NCBI GenBank assembly: GCA_003136075.1
Contig: PNBP01000102.1
Span: forward strand, 8,221 to 13,295
Source: Methanoregula sp.
Lineage (GTDB): Archaea > Halobacteriota > Methanomicrobia > Methanomicrobiales > Methanospirillaceae
Reading direction: 5' to 3'
Length of the DNA: 5,075 nt
This document shows positions 1 to 5,075 of the stretch, piece by piece. The notes under the pieces were generated by a model. It saw only the letters and a program-made list of their open reading frames with translations, was not told where the DNA came from and did no database searches. Each line of letters opens with the position of its first letter. Within the stretch, counting starts at the first letter, position 1. The translations under genes and the position numbers were made by a program.

Positions 1-1
1 T

Positions 2-76
2 TACGGAGATGCCTTTATAGAGCGTGATACGACACATCGGGAAAATCACCTGATGTGTCTGTCTGTGCGAGCATAA
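2..76 (+). CDS. possible C-terminal tail of an upstream gene (partial, weak)
   Basis: One forward frame stays open from the window edge to a TAA at 74-76, giving 24 residues that end in HLMCLSVRA. The other two forward frames stop within the first 30 bases, so this is the only forward frame in which an upstream gene could end here. No motif is recognisable. An open run of 24 codons is expected by chance about one time in three, so this is a possibility rather than a call. The hairpin at 31-59 would lie inside this frame, which argues slightly against it. I cannot name a family. Confidence 0.22.
   Translation, partial: YGDAFIERDTTHRENHLMCLSVRA
31..59. repeat. inverted repeat / stem-loop, 11-bp stem with 7-nt loop
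   Basis: GACACATC at 31-38 is the exact reverse complement of GATGTGTC at 52-59. The stem continues inward through a G39-T51 wobble and G40-C50 and G41-C49 pairs, leaving the loop AAAATCA (42-48). No T-tract follows, so it is not a classical intrinsic terminator. It could be a structured 3' end of an upstream transcript, a processing or attenuation element, or a protein-binding palindrome. It lies about 225 bp before the ATPase start. The structure is seen directly; its function is not known. Confidence 0.55.
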
Positions 77-78
77 GC

Positions 79-90
79 AGGAATATAAAA
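79..90 (+). promoter_or_regulatory. possible distal TATA-like element
   Basis: The stretch AGGAATATAAAA is A/T-rich and resembles an archaeal TATA box. Initiation would be expected about 25 bp downstream, near 110-115, giving a leader of about 170 nt to the ATPase gene. No convincing purine-rich BRE precedes it, and the element at 214-221 is a better candidate, so this is a secondary or spurious promoter. Confidence 0.25.
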
Positions 91-136
91 TGTATCCTGT
101 ACGTTCTTATCAGAATTGAATAATTATGCTGTGGTA

Positions 137-145
137 TTCCGGGAA
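137..145. promoter_or_regulatory. short palindrome, candidate operator
   Basis: TTCCGGGAA is a perfect 4-bp dyad around a central G. It lies about 65 bp upstream of the likely BRE/TATA of the ATPase operon, a position where an archaeal activator or repressor could bind. A palindrome this short occurs often by chance, and there is no second copy in the leader to support an operator array. Confidence 0.15.
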
Positions 146-175
146 GTCAAAAATCAATACAGCACTACTACACGG

Positions 176-192
176 CTAACCCGTTGGATTAG
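176..192. promoter_or_regulatory. imperfect dyad just upstream of the BRE/TATA, candidate operator
   Basis: CTAACCC (176-182) pairs with GGATTAG (186-192) at six of seven positions around a GTT centre. It ends about 12 bp before the BRE-like CGTAAAA at 204-210, where a DNA-binding regulator could help or block TBP/TFB recruitment. The dyad is seen directly; a regulatory role is inferred. Confidence 0.22.
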
Positions 193-203
193 AGTAAAGA
201 TAA

Positions 204-222
204 CGTAAAACACTATATATAG
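204..222 (+). promoter_or_regulatory. BRE/TATA promoter of the filament-motor operon
   Basis: CGTAAAA (204-210) is a plausible TFB-recognition element directly followed by CAC and TATATATAG (214-222), a strong archaeal TATA box. With the usual spacing of about 25 bp the transcript would start near 242-246, leaving a leader of about 40 nt before the ATG at 284. A second TATA-like string, CTATAAA (237-243), lies closer to the gene and would give a leader of about 20 nt that still contains the ribosome-binding site. It is a weaker alternative. Confidence 0.6.
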
Positions 223-264
223 AATGCTCTCCCGAACTATAAACCGGGGAAAGAATCCTCTTTT

Positions 265-273
265 GGTGTGAGG
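265..273 (+). promoter_or_regulatory. ribosome-binding site of the ATPase gene
   Basis: GGTGTGAGG contains GGTG and GAGG, both complementary to the archaeal 16S rRNA 3' end. The GAGG ends 10 nt before the ATG at 284. An in-frame TGA at 269-271 lies inside it, so translation cannot start further upstream. This fixes the start. Confidence 0.55.
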
Positions 274-283
274 AACGGGTAAT

Positions 284-2050
284 ATGCGTCTATCTGATTT
301 TTTTGCGTCCCTGCGAAAAGCTCCACAGAAAAAAGAGCTGGAGACCGCGGTAACTGGCCTTTTTGGGCCGAAGTCAACTTCTGATGATCTGTTGGCAGAA
401 CAATTTAAAGAAACCGTGCCGGGGCCGAAAACACCCGCGCCGGAACAGACGAAACCAAACGCCCCCGATAACACCTATCGCCATTACCTGGAACTGATAC
501 TTGGGAAAAAGAAATCCATCATTGATGAATACGATTTTGAGAAAGACGGGACACTTGTTGAAGGGGAAGTCCCAGACGGACACGAACTAATCGATCAGTA
601 TTGGATCGATGAAGGGCGAACATTAGTCTATATCACGATCAACAAGAAAACAAACCAGAATGAATATCTTCTCTTTGAACCAAGCCTCTCGGAATTCGAA
701 TATGAGCTGCTTGAACGACTGTTCGAGGATCTTCGCGATGTTCTGATCCTGACCTCTGCCGAGATCAGAAAAGATCGGAAAACAATCCTTTTCGAAAAAA
801 TGTTCCATCTGTTTGATGATTATGGACTCACTCTTGAGAAATCCACAATTTTTAAGATCCAGTACTATCTGGTTCGTAATTTTATCGGCTGGTCAAGAAT
901 TGATCCCCTCATGAAAGATATCCACCTTGAGGATATCTCCTGTGATGGTACCGGAATCCCACTGTTCCTCTATCACCGGAAATACCGCAATATCAAGACG
1001 AACATCCGCTTTGAATCCGATGTGCTCAATTCACTTGCCATCACTCTTGCCCAGCGATCCGGTAAGCATATTTCCACAGGCTCACCCATGCTCGATGCAA
1101 CGTTACCGGATGGATCGCGGCTTCAGCTGACTCTGGGTACAGAAGTGACCACGCGGGGCACATCGTTTACCATCAGGAAATTCCGGGAAGAACCGTATTC
1201 CCCGATTGAACTCATGGAGTACGGGACGTTCAGCTCGGATCAGCTGGTGTATTTCTGGCTTGCCATTGAAAATAATAAAAGTCTTATTTTTATTGGTGGA
1301 ACTGCATCAGGAAAGACTTCGTCATTAAATGCCGTTTCCCTCTTTATTCCCCCGGTGTCAAAGGTCGTAAGCATTGAAGACACCCGGGAGATCACGCTGT
1401 TCCATGATAACTGGATAGCGAGCGTGACCCGCGATTCCGTGACCGATGGCGGCAACGCGATTACGATGTTTGATCTTCTTAAATCGGCGATGCGCCAGCG
1501 CCCGGAATATATTCTTGTTGGCGAAGTGAGAGGCCCTGAGGCGCAGACGCTTTTCCAGGCAATGAACACCGGGCATACGACATTTTCTACAATGCATGCG
1601 GGAAATGTCGATGCAGCCATTCATCGTCTGGAAAGTGAACCACTCAACGTCCCGCGAAACATGGTGCAGGCGCTCAACATCATCAGCGTCCAGGGTCTTA
1701 TCTATCGTGGAGCCGAAAGGGTGCGCCGCGCTCAGGAAATCGTGGAAATAGCCGGCATTGACCCATCGTCCGGCAACCTGCGGGTGAATAACGTCTTCAT
1801 GTATGACCCGGTTCATGACCGGTTTATCTACACCGGCAGATCGCAGGTCTTTAGTGATATTGCAGAAAAACGTGGGTGGACCCGTGATCAGCTCGATGCT
1901 GAGATCGCTATCCGGAAAAAAGTACTTGAGGAAATGCAGAAACAAGGAATCAGCGATTATGTCTCCTCTGCTTCGATCTTTCACATGTATAATATTGACC
2001 GGGAGCGAGTGCTCTCCAATCTCTCCGATCTAGCCCGGGTAATGAAATGA
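284..2050 (+). CDS. type II/IV secretion system ATPase, archaeal pilus/archaellum motor family (ArlI/GspE2/TadA-like)
   Basis: This 588-residue protein is a hexameric-type ATPase predicted to power assembly of a type IV filament on the cytoplasmic face of the membrane, working with the platform protein encoded next. The motor signatures appear in the family order: Walker A GGTASGKTS (338-346), Asp box SIEDTRE (363-369), Walker B ILVGEVRG (410-417, catalytic E414) and His box TMHAG (436-440). The N-terminal domain has the archaeal-type EDISCDG motif (216-222). Residues 1-20 are basic, followed by a Pro/Lys-rich linker around 45-63 that is probably flexible. The ATG at 284 is the first possible start because TGA at 269-271 is in frame. 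Length is slightly above that of typical FlaI (about 550), with the extra residues at the N-terminus. The stop overlaps the next start (ATGA, 2047-2050), so the two are co-translated. Family assignment is firm. Whether it drives a pilus, an archaellum or another secretion machine is not decided, but the lack of archaellin and accessory fla/arl genes in the window favours a pilus-type system. Confidence 0.93.
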   Translation: MRLSDFFASLRKAPQKKELETAVTGLFGPKSTSDDLLAEQFKETVPGPKTPAPEQTKPNAPDNTYRHYLELILGKKKSIIDEYDFEKDGTLVEGEVPDGHELIDQYWIDEGRTLVYITINKKTNQNEYLLFEPSLSEFEYELLERLFEDLRDVLILTSAEIRKDRKTILFEKMFHLFDDYGLTLEKSTIFKIQYYLVRNFIGWSRIDPLMKDIHLEDISCDGTGIPLFLYHRKYRNIKTNIRFESDVLNSLAITLAQRSGKHISTGSPMLDATLPDGSRLQLTLGTEVTTRGTSFTIRKFREEPYSPIELMEYGTFSSDQLVYFWLAIENNKSLIFIGGTASGKTSSLNAVSLFIPPVSKVVSIEDTREITLFHDNWIASVTRDSVTDGGNAITMFDLLKSAMRQRPEYILVGEVRGPEAQTLFQAMNTGHTTFSTMHAGNVDAAIHRLESEPLNVPRNMVQALNIISVQGLIYRGAERVRRAQEIVEIAGIDPSSGNLRVNNVFMYDPVHDRFIYTGRSQVFSDIAEKRGWTRDQLDAEIAIRKKVLEEMQKQGISDYVSSASIFHMYNIDRERVLSNLSDLARVMK

Positions 2051-3978
2051 ACATAAACCGGTATGTCAGAAAATGGATCAAACATGACCTATTGCGCTAT
2101 CAGAGTCTCCATGCCGATTTAGTATCAGCACGTGCGGGAGTGACGCTCGACCAGTTTTTGTGGCGATCCCTAAAAATTGCCTTATTATCCGGCATTCTGT
2201 TTGCGATTCTCGGATACTTTGTCGGTTCGTTTTTTTCGCTCCAGCTTGAAACGGGAAATACCGGTATTTACAATGTCTTCTATCTTCAGCTCCCTGATTT
2301 TTTGACAAATATTCCCTTTGGAGCGTATATTCAATCGCTTTCCGTTGTCATATCCTTTATTTTTGGAACCTACATCGCTTACACGCTTCTCCTTAAACTC
2401 CCCCATATTGAGAAAAAAAGCCGTGAGGTAAAAATCAACCTGACGCTCCATAATGCCGTAGCGTACATGTACGCGATGAGACGCGGTGGTGCACAGATGA
2501 TGACCATCTTCCGCGCCATTTCCGAACGGTCCAATATTTACGGGGAGGTCGCTCTTGAGTTCCGGCAGATCGTGCGCGATGCGGACTTTTTTGGCTATGA
2601 TGTGATGACCGCAATCCGCCATCTCTCCGAGACTACACCTTCAGAGAAGATGAAAGATTTCCTTGAGGATCTCCTGTCCGTTATCGAAAGCGGGGGAAAT
2701 ATATCGGAGTTTCTTGCCATACGGGTCCGGCTGTACCAGGAAGAAGCCCGGTTTGAGCAGAAACAGTTCCTTAACCTCCTTTCGATGGTGGCGGAATCCT
2801 ATGTCACACTCTTTGTTGCAGGCCCGCTTTTTTTGATCATTATTATGGTAGTAATGGGGATGATGGGTGGGCCGGCAGTTGTCCAGCTTTCAATGATCAC
2901 CTATGCCATCATCCCCGTCGGCTCGGCTATCTTTATTTTACTGATCGATCTGGTCTCGATTAAAGCGGAAAAGACGGAACGGTACGTGAAATCCACCGTG
3001 CTCAATACCTATGCAGATGTAAAAATCGTCAAAAAATCTGGTGAAGATCTCCTGTATGGCCAGTTAAAAAAATACGACCGGGTAAGGACCATCCTTCATC
3101 ACCTCAAACACCCGCTGGAGAGTTTTGTCAGCAATGCAGCCTACACCCTCTATGTGACGGTTCCACTTGCGATTATATACGTCGTGGCAATGTTAATGCG
3201 TTTACCATATTACGCAAATATTGAAACCTTCATTGATGTCGTGGACGATCATCTGATCATCGCATTGCTGATCATCCTTATCCCCTATGCGGTATTCTAT
3301 GAAATCTGGGCGAGAAAAGTACTGAGTATCCAGGCATTGGTCCCGGATTTCTTAGAGCGGATGGCGGGGATCAACCAGGTAGGTCTGACCCTCGTCCAGG
3401 CAATCGCGATCATGGTAAATACCAATCTTGGTCTCCTGAGTTATGAAATCAAACGTATCAAGCGCGATATGGACTGGGGCTCAAATTTCACCGAAGCGCT
3501 GATGCGGTTTGAGGAACGCATCAGTACTCCCGCCATTTCCCGAACCGTTACTCTCATCACAAAAGCAAGCGAGATGAGCGGGCAGATTGGGGAAGTGCTG
3601 ACAATTGCTGCAAGCGATGCAAAGATGAGCGAAACGCTCAAGAAAGAACGCCTTGGAGAGATGTTCATCTACACGGCGATTGTCTATCTCTCCTTCTTTG
3701 TATTCATCTTTGTCGTGGGTGTGTTAAGTGCGCAGTTTCTGCCGGTGCTTGCCCATATCGGAACATCGGGGCTCCCGACAACAGGCCCCCTGTCAGGATT
3801 GGGAGCGATCCCGATAGTAACATTCAACCGGCTCCTGTACCATGCATGTCTGGTGCAGGCAATCTTTTCTGGGCTCATTGCAGGACAGCTGGGCGAATCC
3901 TCGCTTTCTGCCGGAGTGAAACATTCCTGCGTTCTCTTACTCATCGCCCTTGTAACGTTTAATTTCATTATTGCCTGA
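2047..3978 (+). CDS. type II secretion system F family membrane platform protein (ArlJ/FlaJ/TadC-like), two GspF domains
   Basis: This 643-residue polytopic protein is the likely inner-membrane platform of the type IV filament machine and the docking partner of the ATPase upstream. About nine hydrophobic segments are visible, near 43-66, 96-117, 247-274, 278-303, 363-385, 401-422, 540-566, 590-615 and 624-642. Two soluble GspF-like helical domains sit between them, about 131-245 and 430-535. They look like an internal duplication: the first ends in IESGGNISEFL (213-223) and the second in EMSGQIGEVL (509-518). A basic cytoplasmic segment (304-360) lies between the halves. The start is set by the ATGA overlap with the ATPase; no good Shine-Dalgarno precedes it, so translation probably depends on reinitiation after the ATPase stop. 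At 643 residues it is longer than typical FlaJ (about 550), mainly through extra C-terminal membrane segments. The family is clear; the specific filament is not. Confidence 0.92.
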   Translation: MNINRYVRKWIKHDLLRYQSLHADLVSARAGVTLDQFLWRSLKIALLSGILFAILGYFVGSFFSLQLETGNTGIYNVFYLQLPDFLTNIPFGAYIQSLSVVISFIFGTYIAYTLLLKLPHIEKKSREVKINLTLHNAVAYMYAMRRGGAQMMTIFRAISERSNIYGEVALEFRQIVRDADFFGYDVMTAIRHLSETTPSEKMKDFLEDLLSVIESGGNISEFLAIRVRLYQEEARFEQKQFLNLLSMVAESYVTLFVAGPLFLIIIMVVMGMMGGPAVVQLSMITYAIIPVGSAIFILLIDLVSIKAEKTERYVKSTVLNTYADVKIVKKSGEDLLYGQLKKYDRVRTILHHLKHPLESFVSNAAYTLYVTVPLAIIYVVAMLMRLPYYANIETFIDVVDDHLIIALLIILIPYAVFYEIWARKVLSIQALVPDFLERMAGINQVGLTLVQAIAIMVNTNLGLLSYEIKRIKRDMDWGSNFTEALMRFEERISTPAISRTVTLITKASEMSGQIGEVLTIAASDAKMSETLKKERLGEMFIYTAIVYLSFFVFIFVVGVLSAQFLPVLAHIGTSGLPTTGPLSGLGAIPIVTFNRLLYHACLVQAIFSGLIAGQLGESSLSAGVKHSCVLLLIALVTFNFIIA

Positions 3979-4001
3979 AAAAATAACGAAAAACTGCGAT
4001 T

Positions 4002-4018
4002 GAGAAACACATAAATAA
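4002..4018 (+). promoter_or_regulatory. BRE/TATA-like promoter of the zinc-ribbon pair
   Basis: GAGAAACA followed by CATAAATAA (4010-4018) fits an archaeal BRE plus TATA box. Initiation about 25 bp downstream falls near 4038-4040, right at the Shine-Dalgarno, which implies a very short leader of about 14 nt. The same CATAAATAA core appears in front of the ATP synthase gene at 4731-4739. No T-tract terminator separates this site from the platform gene, so read-through from the upstream operon is also possible. Confidence 0.45.
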
Positions 4019-4038
4019 TGATATGAAGATGTTGTGAT

Positions 4039-4046
4039 GAGGTGAT
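4039..4046 (+). promoter_or_regulatory. ribosome-binding site of the zinc-ribbon gene
   Basis: GAGGTGAT is a perfect match to the anti-Shine-Dalgarno region and stands 6 nt before the ATG at 4053. It is the strongest support for translation of the short reading frame that follows. It also rules against the GTG at 4047, which directly abuts it. Confidence 0.75.
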
Positions 4047-4052
4047 GTGGAT

Positions 4053-4208
4053 ATGTGTAGTGTTGGTGGACCTACCGATATTGATCTCCCGCCTGATCGG
4101 GTGACGGGCAAAGATTATCGCTGCAAAGAATGCGGCGAGCGGTTCAAGGGTATCGGAAAACGGCCCATGTGCCCCAGCTGCCAGTCAGAACAAGTAACGG
4201 AGATATGA
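4053..4208 (+). CDS. small zinc-ribbon protein (51 aa), function unknown
   Basis: This short gene encodes 51 residues with a clear treble-clef/zinc-ribbon pattern: YRCKECGERF (22-31) and CPSC (40-43), giving C24-x2-C27 and C40-x2-C43 with 12 residues between the pairs. This should bind one zinc ion, or possibly iron in a rubredoxin-like way. The N-terminal third (residues 1-20) has a further cysteine at position 2 and an acidic, Pro-containing stretch. A perfect Shine-Dalgarno 6 nt upstream and an in-frame stop at 4038-4040 fix the start. Its stop overlaps the start of the next gene (ATGA, 4205-4208), so the two products are probably made together and may act together. It resembles FmdB-like and other small archaeal zinc ribbons in general shape only. 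No reaction or nucleic-acid target can be assigned. Confidence 0.85.
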   Translation: MCSVGGPTDIDLPPDRVTGKDYRCKECGERFKGIGKRPMCPSCQSEQVTEI

Positions 4209-4681
4209 ACGTTTCACTGGCAGACGATTTGCTGCTGATCAGTGGAAAAGACTCTTTTTTGCTCACCGGAATTATCAAAGACCGGTTTCCTCTCTGCATT
4301 GAAACCATGCAGGATGAATATTGCCAGGGTGTGAGCCCGGGCGATGTGGTGGTGGTTTCTGCACCGGAAGGAGGACCGGTTGAACCTGCGATAATGCTGC
4401 TTGAACTTATCAGGAAATATCATATACCTCTGCTCGTGCTGCCAAAAGATCATCCGGGATCGAAACGGATTTCCTATGTCGTTTCCGTCGGCCCGTCAAT
4501 TCTTACCAACTGCACGATCTGCCGGGGGACTCATCCGGAACAGCACCTTGTGTGTTCTGCCGGGGAATTATCCGGTATAAGCATCACGGGAACACCCAGC
4601 GGGATCACATTTTCATCCCTGCCACCGATGCTCACTCTGAAACGGATAAAAAACGGATCAATGCCGGTGGTTTTTACATAA
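4205..4681 (+). CDS. conserved-looking hypothetical protein (158 aa) with a Cys/His cluster
   Basis: I do not recognise the family. The 158-residue product has no signal peptide or clear membrane segment and looks like a soluble alpha/beta protein: likely strands at LLLISG (9-14), DVVVVSAP (47-54), IPLLVLP (74-80) and ISYVVSVG (89-96), with a likely helix around 60-72. Five cysteines are present, and three of them fall in a tight cluster with two histidines: C103-x2-C106-x3-H110-x3-H114-x2-C117. This could bind a metal or an iron-sulfur centre. The start at 4205 is chosen because it forms an ATGA overlap with the zinc-ribbon stop. An upstream in-frame ATG at 4130 exists but would lie inside the zinc-ribbon gene. 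A GGAG (4199-4202) sits only 2 nt before the ATG, which is too close for normal initiation, so coupled reinitiation is likely. Partnership with the zinc-ribbon protein is inferred from the overlap alone. Confidence 0.82.
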   Translation: MNVSLADDLLLISGKDSFLLTGIIKDRFPLCIETMQDEYCQGVSPGDVVVVSAPEGGPVEPAIMLLELIRKYHIPLLVLPKDHPGSKRISYVVSVGPSILTNCTICRGTHPEQHLVCSAGELSGISITGTPSGITFSSLPPMLTLKRIKNGSMPVVFT

Positions 4682-4683
4682 TT

Positions 4684-4708
4684 CGTGTTGATTTATTTAT
4701 CTTTTTTG
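4684..4708 (+). terminator. archaeal oligo-T terminator after the zinc-ribbon/158-aa pair
   Basis: A T-rich run begins a few bases after the stop codon and peaks in six consecutive T residues at 4702-4707. Archaeal RNA polymerase terminates at such oligo-T tracts without needing a hairpin, and no GC-rich stem is present. It separates the pair from the ATP synthase promoter. Confidence 0.6.
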
Positions 4709-4721
4709 AATAAACCTAACT

Positions 4722-4752
4722 GCAAAAGATCATAAATAACAATACATATATG
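4722..4752 (+). promoter_or_regulatory. promoter of the A-type ATP synthase operon
   Basis: GCAAAAGAT followed by CATAAATAA (4731-4739) makes a good BRE/TATA combination with predicted initiation near 4759-4762 and a leader of about 35 nt. A second TATA-like element, ACATATATGG (4743-4752), lies just downstream and would start transcription near 4772-4775. Seven T residues (4754-4760) follow it and could also catch read-through from upstream. Which element is used cannot be told from sequence. Confidence 0.55.
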
Positions 4753-4781
4753 GTTTTTTTCACCAATTATTGTATTGCCGT

Positions 4782-4790
4782 GAGAGGAGG
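4782..4790 (+). promoter_or_regulatory. strong ribosome-binding site of the ATP synthase subunit H gene
   Basis: GAGAGGAGG contains AGGAGG and ends 5 nt before the ATG at 4796. An in-frame TGA at 4781-4783 excludes an earlier start. The strength fits a highly translated energy-metabolism gene. Confidence 0.7.
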
Positions 4791-4795
4791 GTTGG

Positions 4796-5075
4796 ATGAA
4801 AACTGAGGTCTTAAGAGACATCAAAAAAACAGAAGAAGATTATCAATCGGTGATCAGTGCCGCTCAGGATGAGAAGAAGCGCAAACATTCTCAAGCTGAG
4901 CTGGAATCGGATAACCTGATTACAAAAGCGCAGAGCAATGCTGAACAGTACAAGAAGCTGAAACTGGAAGAAGCACGGCACCAGGCGGCACTTAAGCACG
5001 CTGAAATCATAAAAGAAGGCAATCAGCGTTCAGCGGCATTGAACGAGAAGGGCAAAAAGAACCTTTCAAAAGCAG
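4796..5075 (+). CDS. ahaH: A-type (V-type/archaeal) ATP synthase subunit H, 5' part, cut by window end
   Basis: Ninety-three residues are present and the frame is still open at the window edge; family members are usually about 100-110 residues, so only the last part is missing. The sequence is almost entirely charged and alanine-rich with no Pro and only two Gly, as expected of one long coiled coil. It opens with KTEVLRDIKKTEEDY (2-16), typical of AhaH. Subunit H pairs with subunit E to form the peripheral stalk that holds the catalytic A3B3 head against the membrane a/c ring. In methanogens H is commonly the first gene of the H-I-K-E-C-F-A-B-D operon, which fits the fresh promoter and strong ribosome-binding site here and predicts subunit I next. 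Confusion with another coiled-coil protein is possible but unlikely given start, length and context. Confidence 0.88.
   Translation, partial: MKTEVLRDIKKTEEDYQSVISAAQDEKKRKHSQAELESDNLITKAQSNAEQYKKLKLEEARHQAALKHAEIIKEGNQRSAALNEKGKKNLSKA

Noticed and set aside
61..67. Tandem GTCTGTCTGTG string near the left edge
   Set aside because: It has only two to three units of four bases; too short to be a meaningful repeat.
154..474. Reverse-strand open frame covering the leader and the ATPase N-terminus
   Set aside because: It overlaps the promoter and the Pro-rich N-terminus of the ATPase; the product has no recognisable domain and no upstream signal was seen.
1240..1984. Long reverse-strand open frames (1240-1620 and 1358-1984) under the ATPase gene
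   Set aside because: They lie wholly opposite a strongly supported ATPase with intact motifs, have no ribosome-binding site, and their products show no domain; they are antisense shadows.
2185..2622. Reverse-strand open frame of 145 codons under the platform gene
   Set aside because: It is opposite a clearly coding membrane protein; its composition is charged and patternless, and it has no start signal.
4130..4204. Upstream ATG at 4130 as the start of the 158-aa protein
   Set aside because: It would overlap most of the zinc-ribbon reading frame, whose CxxC pairs and perfect Shine-Dalgarno show it is coding; the added residues look like out-of-frame translation.
4693..4739. AT-only inverted repeat TTATTTAT / ATAAATAA in the spacer before ahaH
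   Set aside because: It is eight A/T pairs separated by a 31-nt loop, weak and expected by chance in AT-rich spacer DNA; each arm is better explained as terminator or TATA sequence.
1..5075. CRISPR array, tRNA/rRNA gene, insertion sequence, att site or defence system
   Set aside because: No spaced direct repeats, cloverleaf, transposase or terminal inverted repeats were seen; the genes are ordinary chromosomal archaeal genes in orderly operons.

Overview
The window most likely comes from a methanogenic euryarchaeon, probably of the Methanomicrobia and perhaps Methanomicrobiales. This placement is an inference from gene content and signals; no rRNA or other taxonomic marker is present. The supporting evidence is an archaeal-type pilus/archaellum-like ATPase with its FlaJ/TadC-like membrane platform, the first gene of an A-type ATP synthase operon (subunit H), BRE/TATA-like promoter elements instead of -35/-10 boxes, an oligo-T terminator, and GAGGTGA-type Shine-Dalgarno sequences.

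Layout: all confident genes are on the + strand. Bases 1-283 hold the possible tail of an upstream gene (weak), a strong 11-bp hairpin, and a control region with a TATATATA element for the first operon. Bases 284-3978 are a two-gene operon joined by an ATGA overlap: a 588-aa type II/IV secretion-system (ArlI/GspE2/TadA-like) ATPase and a 643-aa polytopic platform protein with two GspF-like domains. Bases 4053-4681 are a second ATGA-coupled pair, a 51-aa zinc-ribbon protein and a 158-aa protein of unknown function that carries its own Cys/His cluster. After a T-tract terminator and a new promoter, bases 4796-5075 encode the first 93 residues of A-type ATP synthase subunit H (AhaH), cut by the window end.

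How the genes work together: the ATPase and platform should form the cytoplasmic motor and inner-membrane base of a type IV filament (pilus, adhesin or related secretion machine). No pilin, prepilin peptidase or archaellum accessory gene lies in the window, so the substrate is unknown. The zinc-ribbon/158-aa pair has its own promoter and is probably a separate transcription unit of unknown role. It is the least explained part of the window. The ATP synthase stalk gene begins a third unit and gives no functional link to the motor beyond proximity.
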